DNA from: CAYSIX01 sp964431205
Lineage (GTDB): Bacteria > Planctomycetota > Phycisphaerae > Phycisphaerales > Phycisphaeraceae
Assembly: GCA_964431205.1 (NCBI GenBank)
Contig: CAYSIX010000160.1
Location: 1-10,034, forward strand
Direction: 5' to 3'
DNA: 10,034 nucleotides
Shown: positions 6,535-10,034 of the stretch, in pieces
How positions within the stretch are numbered: the stretch's first letter is position 1
How the letters are laid out: each line of letters opens with the position of its first letter
The notes under the pieces: model-generated
Seen by the model: only the letters and a program-made list of their open reading frames with translations
The model's database searches: none
Told to the model about the DNA's origin: nothing
Position numbers and translations under genes: made by a program

Positions 6535-6542
6535 CTCCTCTC
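6535..6542 (-). promoter_or_regulatory. Shine-Dalgarno before the ATG at 6530
   Basis: GAGAGGAG on the minus strand lies four bases before the ATG. It is a strong anti-Shine-Dalgarno match and the reason to prefer initiation at 6530 over the TTG at 6445. Confidence 0.65.
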
Positions 6543-6615
6543 TGGATCGAGATGTGTCCCCAGCCCGCCCGGCGCGAGCCTGCCCGCGGCCCATCCGGTG
6601 CGGGTCGCTTTTCTC

Positions 6616-6644
6616 AACGTATCCGGGCAAAGCCGTGAAGTCAA
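6616..6644 (-). promoter_or_regulatory. Candidate sigma-70-like promoter of the protease cluster
   Basis: On the minus strand TTGACT (6644-6639; 5 of 6 to TTGACA) is followed after exactly 17 bases by TACGTT (6621-6616; 3 of 6 to TATAAT). Transcription would begin near 6609, giving a leader of about 80 bases to the ATG at 6530. The -35 and spacing are good and the -10 is weak. Confidence 0.4.
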
Positions 6645-6705
6645 TGCTGTTTTCAGCAAGGACCCGCATTTTTCCGAAGGCGTTGATCGCGGCGCACCCG
6701 ACGGC

Positions 6706-6733
6706 CCATGGCGGGCGAGACGCCCGCCCCACC
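6706..6733 (-). repeat. Dispersed palindromic repeat, family A, copy 3
   Basis: Read on the minus strand it is GGTGGGGCGGGCGTCTCGCC and onward, ending CCATGG. It differs from copy 1 at a single base of 28. It lies between the DegT remnant and the protease promoter. Confidence 0.8.
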
Positions 6734-6770
6734 GGCTCCGAGATGGCCCGCCGCACCACACTCTCGCGCG

Positions 6771-7172
6771 TCACGACCGCTTGAGCAGTTGCTCGCGCTG
6801 GAGCATGATCTTCAGCGTGTGGCAGACCAGCTCGATCTGCGTCTCGTCGAGGCGATTGTAGAACGGCAGGGCGATCGTGCGGTCGCTGATCGACTCGGCG
6901 ATGGGGAAGTCGCCGTGCTTGAACTTGAACTTCTGGCGGTAGAAGGGCTGGAGGTGGATGCAGGGGAAGTAGTTGCTGGCGCCGACGTCGTGACGGCGGA
7001 GGCCGGCGATGATGCGGTCGCGCTCGACCCGGCCGTAGAGGTCGATCAGCCGGACGACGAAGACGAACCAGGACATGGTCTGCTCGCACTCGGGCTCGAG
7101 GGTGGGGAGGATGAGCTCGGAGAAGTCGAGCAGCCGTCGCATGGACATGCCGACGGCGTGTCGTCGAGTCAT
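6771..7172 (-). pseudogene. C-terminal fragment of a DegT/DnrJ/EryC1-type aminotransferase
   Basis: This ORF has 133 residues. Residues about 15-122 match only the C-terminal small domain of PLP-dependent sugar aminotransferases (about 370 residues in full). Recognisable blocks are SWFVFVVRL (34-42), a VGASNYFPCIHLQPFY block (63-78) and GDFPIAESISDRTIALPFYN (87-106). The PLP-binding lysine domain and everything before it are absent, and nothing upstream on this strand supplies them. The family makes aminosugars for glycans and nucleotide-sugar pathways; this piece alone cannot be catalytic. Its ATG at 7172 overlaps the stop of the upstream lipoprotein gene as ATGA, so it can still be translated by coupling. 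The C-terminal block shows no stop or frameshift, so the loss may be recent or the fragment may be kept for another reason. Confidence 0.8.
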
Positions 7173-8248
7173 CCGCGTTCCTGCCAGTCGGAGGGGCTGG
7201 TGGAGGCGGGGCGGTCGAGGGGTTCGATGGAGATGAACAGGATCATCTGAAGCGGTTCGTGGGCGCGTTCGGCGGTGAGCAGGGCGCGGCCGAGGTGGAT
7301 CGGGGGGACGGGCGGGGGCGTCCACTCGGGCTCTGGCGCGGGTGGGGTGACGTCGTTGTCTTGCTGTGCGTCGTCGGTGTCGCGGTCGGCGGTGGGGGGG
7401 CTGGCGGGGTTCTCTGCGTCATCATCGGCGGTCGGGCGATCCGCCGGCGAAGAGCGTTCGCTCGGGTTTGCGGTCATCGCGCGGGCTTGTGCATCTTTGG
7501 TCTGCTCCGCGGCGGGCGGGGGCGATTCCTCGCCGCCGGGCCGGTGCAATCCGACGACGAGCAGTTGCCGGCGGGACAGCGCGACGCGGACGGCGATGGA
7601 CTCGAAGACCCGGCCGTCCAGCGCCTTTTCCATGGGGTGTCGGGCGTGGAAGGTGGGACGCGGCAGGTGGTGATGGGGGATCAGGTCGAGCAGGAGTCGG
7701 CCGGCGGTGTCGCGTTCGACGCGCGCCAGCAGTTGCATGCGTCCGCCCTCGGCGTGCTCGATGCGTGGGGCGTAGGGCGGGACGGTCAGGTCAACCGGGA
7801 CGGTGGTGCGCAGCGGCGGTGATCGTCGGATGGCGGTGGGAATGTCGGAGGCGGTGAGTTGAGCGTCGCGGACGGCCATGGGTTCGCCCACAACGCGTGC
7901 GATGTCGGGCAGCTTGGCGGCATCGACGACGCCGACACGCAGGCCGTTGTTCTGCCAGACGGCGCGGGTCAGCCGGGGGATGACCGACTCGTCGATCAGG
8001 TCCCAGGCCTCGTCGGTGACGACGTCGAGGTGCAGGTCGACCTGGCGGACGGTGACCAGGGCGGTGACGTCGGGCGTGCGTTCGAGGGCCTCGCGGACGA
8101 TGGCGTCGTGCCGGGAGGAGCGGATGTCGGAGATCCTGGGCAGGTTGGGTTCGGGCGGCGGCGCGGCGCAGGCGGAAAGCAGGAGGGCGGCGAGCGGCGC
8201 GAGGCCGATCACGAGGCGGGTCGGGTTGAACGGGCGGGGGCGAGCCAT
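7169..8248 (-). CDS. Proline-rich lipoprotein of unknown function
   Basis: I do not recognise this 359-residue protein. It begins with a lipoprotein signal peptide: basic start MARPRPFNPTR, a hydrophobic stretch, and lipobox LSAC, so C27 would be lipidated. A globular part (about 38-240) contains strand-like hydrophobic runs such as VTALVTVRQVDLHLDVV and RMQLLARVERDTAGRLLLDL. Then comes a disordered, acidic and proline-rich linker (about 243-325). A final block, GRALLTAERAHEPLQMILF, lies near 330-348. The pairing of RRQLLVVGLH before the linker with this block recalls, weakly, the strand order near the end of secretin beta-domains; no secretin signature is complete. It ends in TGA overlapping the ATG of the DegT fragment. 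No Shine-Dalgarno precedes the ATG, but a TACAAT box ends 11 bases upstream, suggesting a nearly leaderless transcript. Confidence 0.8.
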   Translation of the reverse strand: MARPRPFNPTRLVIGLAPLAALLLSACAAPPPEPNLPRISDIRSSRHDAIVREALERTPDVTALVTVRQVDLHLDVVTDEAWDLIDESVIPRLTRAVWQNNGLRVGVVDAAKLPDIARVVGEPMAVRDAQLTASDIPTAIRRSPPLRTTVPVDLTVPPYAPRIEHAEGGRMQLLARVERDTAGRLLLDLIPHHHLPRPTFHARHPMEKALDGRVFESIAVRVALSRRQLLVVGLHRPGGEESPPPAAEQTKDAQARAMTANPSERSSPADRPTADDDAENPASPPTADRDTDDAQQDNDVTPPAPEPEWTPPPVPPIHLGRALLTAERAHEPLQMILFISIEPLDRPASTSPSDWQERG

Positions 8249-8259
8249 GGGGGGCCGCG

Positions 8260-8265
8260 ATTGTA
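8260..8265 (-). promoter_or_regulatory. Candidate -10 box of the lipoprotein gene
   Basis: The minus strand reads TACAAT (5 of 6). It ends 11 bases before the ATG at 8248, so transcription would start about five bases upstream of it. The -35 position at 17-base spacing is GCCAAT, a weak match. The missing Shine-Dalgarno fits leaderless translation. Confidence 0.3.
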
Positions 8266-8415
8266 GCGATTTGCGATGGGTGATTGGCGATCGAGGGTCG
8301 GGCCGTCAGCGGCGGGCGTGGGACGCTGAGCGGGCGGCACGAAGTGCCCCGTTGTGGGGGGACAGGAACCACGAAGCAGGACCTGTCTACCTCGCCACAT
8401 CACCGAATCACCCGG

Positions 8416-8460
8416 CCCGAAAAAGCAAGAACCCCCGGCCTCGGAGCGGGCCGGGGGTTC
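8416..8460 (-). terminator. Rho-independent terminator after the HU gene
   Basis: A perfect 12-base stem, GAACCCCCGGCC (8429-8440) against GGCCGGGGGTTC (8449-8460), encloses an 8-base loop. On the minus strand it is followed by TTGCTTTTTC, giving the T-rich tail. It is about 100 bases after the HU stop, in the right orientation. On the plus strand the tail (GCCTTTGTC) is weaker. Confidence 0.8.
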
Positions 8461-8562
8461 GCCTTTGTCACGACGGTCGCGTGTTACGGTGAAACGAAAA
8501 CGTCGGGACCGGGCGTCGGCGTGCACGCGGTTGGGCGTGCGCCGGCCCGATCCCGCGGTGGA

Positions 8563-8889
8563 TCAGACCATCTCCTTGAGCTTCTTGAGCGGCCGGATCT
8601 TGACGGTCTTGCTGGCGGGCTTGGCCTTGACCTGCATCATCTGCCCGGGGTTGAACGGGTCGGGCCGCGTGTGCGCCTTCACCGCCGGCTTCTTGCGGAC
8701 GACCATCTTGCAGATGCCCGGCAGCGCGAACACGCCGTTGCTCTTGAGGCTCTTCTTGATGATCGGCTCGAGCTCCTCGAAGACGGCGGCGACGTCGCGC
8801 TTGGGCAGGTCGGTCTTCTCGGAGATGGCGGAGAAGATCTCGCTCTTGGTGGGGGGCTTGTTGTTGGCCGAAGCCTTGCGTTTTGCCAT
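8563..8889 (-). CDS. HU/IHF-family nucleoid DNA-binding protein
   Basis: HU-like proteins bind and bend DNA without strong sequence preference and compact the nucleoid. The 108-residue product starts MAKRKASANNKPPTK, a short basic tail before the fold. The helical dimerisation part is about 14-50 (SEIFSAISEKTDLPKRDVAA). NGVFALPGICKMVVRKKPA (51-69) matches the family pattern G.V.LPGFG.F.V. The DNA-arm tip normally reading RNPxTGE is altered here to RPDPFNPGQ (75-83). The C-terminus is basic (RPLKKLKEMV). The start at 8889 is chosen over an in-frame upstream ATG at 8979 because AAGGAG lies seven bases before it and the family fold begins there. It is about 15 residues longer than typical HU. 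It is probably monocistronic, with a promoter near 8979-9007 and a terminator at 8416-8460. Confidence 0.92.
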   Translation of the reverse strand: MAKRKASANNKPPTKSEIFSAISEKTDLPKRDVAAVFEELEPIIKKSLKSNGVFALPGICKMVVRKKPAVKAHTRPDPFNPGQMMQVKAKPASKTVKIRPLKKLKEMV

Positions 8890-8978
8890 GGGGCGCTCCT
8901 TGCGGAAAAGGGACTCGGACTGTGTGGTGACAAAGGTCCGGCGGTGTCCGGTGCCGTCGGGTTGCACACAATATCGCA

Positions 8979-9007
8979 ATTCTGCCGAAAAACGCTGGAA
9001 CTTTCAA
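8979..9007 (-). promoter_or_regulatory. Candidate sigma-70-like promoter of the HU gene
   Basis: On the minus strand TTGAAA (9007-9002; 5 of 6) is followed after exactly 17 bases by CAGAAT (8984-8979; 4 of 6). Transcription would start near 8972, giving a leader of about 83 bases. It lies in a distinctly AT-richer patch of the spacer. Confidence 0.4.
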
Positions 9008-9185
9008 ATCGGCTGTGGAGAAAAGCTCGGAAAACGTAGGGGTTGCGGGCGGTGGGGGCGGCGAGCTGCCGGTCGCGGGGCGGCCGTCAGGGGTCACGGA
9101 CCGGGGTCAGGAATGCGGCTTGAGGCACGCGTCAACCGGCACGAGGCCCCCCCACGACGCACGGGCTTATCCCGGCGAAGGCGGC

Positions 9186-9261
9186 TCGCTGCGCTCGCGG
9201 CCATCACCGGGCGTCCGGGGCGACGGACTGTCGCTGTGCTCGCGGTCATCGCCGTGCGTCC
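9186..9261 (+). repeat. Pair of imperfect 31-base direct repeats, 45-base period
   Basis: Positions 9186-9216 and 9231-9261 agree at 27 of 31 bases, both starting TCGCTG and ending GCGTCC. The 14-base spacers differ. Three of the four differences are transitions. Confidence 0.7.
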
Positions 9262-9292
9262 AACCTTACGCCTGACCCCTCAAGCGTCAGCC

Positions 9293-9321
9293 CTCGGCCA
9301 TTGCCAAAGTGGCAGGCCGAG
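9293..9321. other. Compound hairpin upstream of dnaK
   Basis: CTCGGCC (9293-9299) pairs with GGCCGAG (9315-9321). Inside it TGCCA (9302-9306) pairs with TGGCA (9310-9314) around an AAG loop, leaving a 2-base bulge. These twelve pairs form one of the strongest secondary structures in this spacer. No T-run follows on either strand, so it is not a standard terminator. Confidence 0.6.
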
Positions 9322-9437
9322 CGTGGCCGGTCGCGGGCATGGCAGGCGGGGGCGGCGTCCGGCGGCGTGAAGGGGGTCACAGGCGGCGGCGGCGCTGGCA
9401 CCGGCTTTGCGGCCTGTTCAGCGGGTGCGGCGCGGTG

Positions 9438-9470
9438 AGCACCGACGGCCGAGGGGCCGTCCGGGGTGCT
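9438..9470. promoter_or_regulatory. Hairpin directly upstream of dnaK
   Basis: AGCACC (9438-9443) pairs with GGTGCT (9465-9470) and GACGGCC (9444-9450) with GGCCGTC (9455-9461). The loop is 4 bases with a 3-base bulge. It ends 76 bases before the dnaK ATG and just before a CCCCATCC box (9476-9483). The role is unknown: it may be an operator, a leader structure, or the end of an upstream transcript. Confidence 0.4.
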
Positions 9471-9546
9471 GGCCGCCCCATCCGCGATCGGGACGACACT
9501 GAGCACGACACACCAAGCATCCAAGAGAGCATCAGAGGGACACGCC

Positions 9547-10034
9547 ATGTCAAAGATCGTCGGCATCGACCTGGGAACGACCAACTCCGTGGTCGCGATC
9601 ATGGAAGCCGGTCAGCCGAAGGTGCTGATCAACAGCTCCGGCAACCGCGTCACGCCGTCCATCGTCGCGTTCACGGACAAGGGCGAGCGCCTGGTCGGGC
9701 AGCCCGCCAAGCACCAGCAGATCACCAACCCCAAGAACACAGTCTTCTCCATCAAGCGGTTCATGGGCAGGCGGCACAACGAGGTGCAGGAGGAAGAGAA
9801 GCACGTGCCTTACGAGGTGGTCGGCGCCTCCGACGAGCCGGTGAAGGTGCGGGTGCGCGGCAAGGACTACACGCCCCAGGAGATCAGCGCGATGATCCTG
9901 GGCGACCTGAAGAAGACCGCCGAGGATTACCTGGGCGAAAAGGTTGAGCGCGCGGTGATCACGGTCCCGGCGTACTTCAACGACTCGCAGCGCCAGGCGA
10001 CCAAGGAGGCCGGCGAGGTCGCCGGCCTGAAGGT
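9547..10034 (+). CDS. dnaK: Chaperone DnaK (Hsp70), N-terminal part (cut by window edge)
   Basis: DnaK is an ATP-driven chaperone that binds hydrophobic peptides and works with DnaJ and GrpE in the cytoplasm. 162 codons of the nucleotide-binding domain are visible. These include GIDLGTTNS (6-14, phosphate-1 loop), NRVTPSIVAF (33-42), SIKRFMGR (68-75; K70 corresponds to the catalytic lysine of the family) and VPAYFNDSQRQATKEAG (140-156), a Hsp70 signature region. The start is supported by the family's usual MSKIVGIDLGTTNS opening and by GAGGGA eight bases upstream. It is divergent from the HU gene across a long spacer. Neither hrcA nor grpE is seen upstream, so the local operon order is not the common hrcA-grpE-dnaK; what follows is outside the window. 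Confidence 0.98.
   Translation, partial: MSKIVGIDLGTTNSVVAIMEAGQPKVLINSSGNRVTPSIVAFTDKGERLVGQPAKHQQITNPKNTVFSIKRFMGRRHNEVQEEEKHVPYEVVGASDEPVKVRVRGKDYTPQEISAMILGDLKKTAEDYLGEKVERAVITVPAYFNDSQRQATKEAGEVAGLK

Larger units (their letters stand above)
6446..6770. other. Leader and promoter region of the secretion cluster
   Basis: These 325 bases separate the DegT remnant from the TTG-initiated protease frame. They hold, in minus-strand order: repeat copy 3 (6733-6706), a sigma-70-like promoter (6644-6616), a Shine-Dalgarno (6542-6535), the ATG at 6530, and the nine-G run (6465-6457). Base composition is less GC-rich than in the housekeeping genes. Confidence 0.6.
8249..8562. other. Intergenic region between lipoprotein gene and HU gene
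   Basis: These 314 bases hold a terminator hairpin (8429-8460), a possible lipoprotein -10 box (8260-8265), and short GCGAT/GATTGGCGAT iterations near 8265-8292. There is also a weak inverted pair, GACAGG/CCTGTC, near 8360-8386. No convincing gene is seen on either strand. Confidence 0.6.
8890..9546. other. Long divergent spacer between HU gene and dnaK
   Basis: These 657 bases carry no gene I can support. They hold the HU promoter (8979-9007), a pair of imperfect 31-base direct repeats (9186-9216 and 9231-9261), and two compound hairpins (9293-9321 and 9438-9470). A CCCCATCC box (9476-9483) recalls a heat-shock -10, and a GAGGGA ribosome-binding site precedes dnaK. No CIRCE element (TTAGCACTC-N9-GAGTGCTAA) is present. 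A structured untranslated leader or small RNA is possible. Confidence 0.5.

Noticed and set aside
6475..7089. Arginine-rich minus-strand frame across the DegT fragment and promoter region
   Set aside because: It is a different frame from the one with aminotransferase motifs, and its translation is low complexity.
8265..8292. CRISPR-like short repeats (GCGAT / GATTGGCGAT)
   Set aside because: The units are too short and irregular, with no spacer pattern; probably a decayed intergenic simple repeat.
8890..8979. Upstream in-frame ATG extending the HU protein by 30 residues
   Set aside because: The downstream ATG at 8889 has AAGGAG at proper spacing and matches the family start; the extension overlaps the predicted promoter -10.
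9438..9470. CIRCE heat-shock operator
   Set aside because: The inverted repeat contains AGCACC/GGTGCT but not the TTAGCACTC/GAGTGCTAA arms or the 9-base spacing.
8890..9546. tRNA, 4.5S RNA or RNase P RNA in the HU-dnaK spacer
   Set aside because: No T-loop motif, no SRP tetraloop region and no conserved RNase P core were found by eye.
9246..9602. Proline-rich minus-strand frame upstream of and into dnaK
   Set aside because: It overlaps the dnaK start on the other strand, has no Shine-Dalgarno or domain, and covers the hairpins.

Overview
The window looks like chromosomal DNA of a planctomycete, most likely of the class Phycisphaerae. This is inferred from high GC, from secreted proteins carrying three planctomycete-style sorting or anchoring signals (an N-terminal LEPR-XLL motif, dockerin-like EF-hand repeats and PEP-CTERM tails), and from short dispersed palindromic repeats, one copy of which is translated as the GGTPVPPV peptide. 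No species can be named from the sequence alone.

Layout. (1) Positions 1-1082, minus strand: N-terminal 360 residues of DNA gyrase subunit A, running off the left edge. (2) A 171-base divergent spacer in which the candidate -10 boxes of gyrA and ychF overlap. (3) 1254-2342, plus: complete ychF. (4) 2343-2502: convergent spacer with two hairpin repeats. (5) 2503-6530, minus: a secretion cluster with visibly lower GC than its flanks. Its order of transcription is a subtilisin-like protease with LEPR-XLL and a half dockerin, a 194-residue PEP-CTERM protein, then a 266-residue paralogue with a full dockerin before its PEP-CTERM tail. (6) 6771-8248, minus: a proline-rich lipoprotein gene overlapping, by ATGA, a short ORF that is only the C-terminal third of a DegT/DnrJ/EryC1 aminotransferase. 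(7) 8249-8562: spacer with a strong hairpin terminator. (8) 8563-8889, minus: HU-family DNA-binding protein. (9) 8890-9546: a 657-base spacer with hairpins and an imperfect repeat pair. (10) 9547 to the right edge, plus: N-terminal 162 residues of DnaK.

The flanking genes are core functions (topology, translation-associated ATPase, nucleoid, chaperone). The central cluster is accessory and devoted to the cell surface or exterior. The protease and the two PEP-CTERM paralogues are probably co-transcribed, so the paralogues may be substrates, partners or co-exported surface proteins of the protease; this is inference.

The strongest oddity is at the protease start. The only good Shine-Dalgarno/ATG (6530) lies one base out of frame with the protease, and the two frames meet at a run of nine G (minus strand). 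That suggests a phase-variable switch, transcript slippage or a sequence error. No CRISPR array, transposase, rRNA or tRNA was seen.
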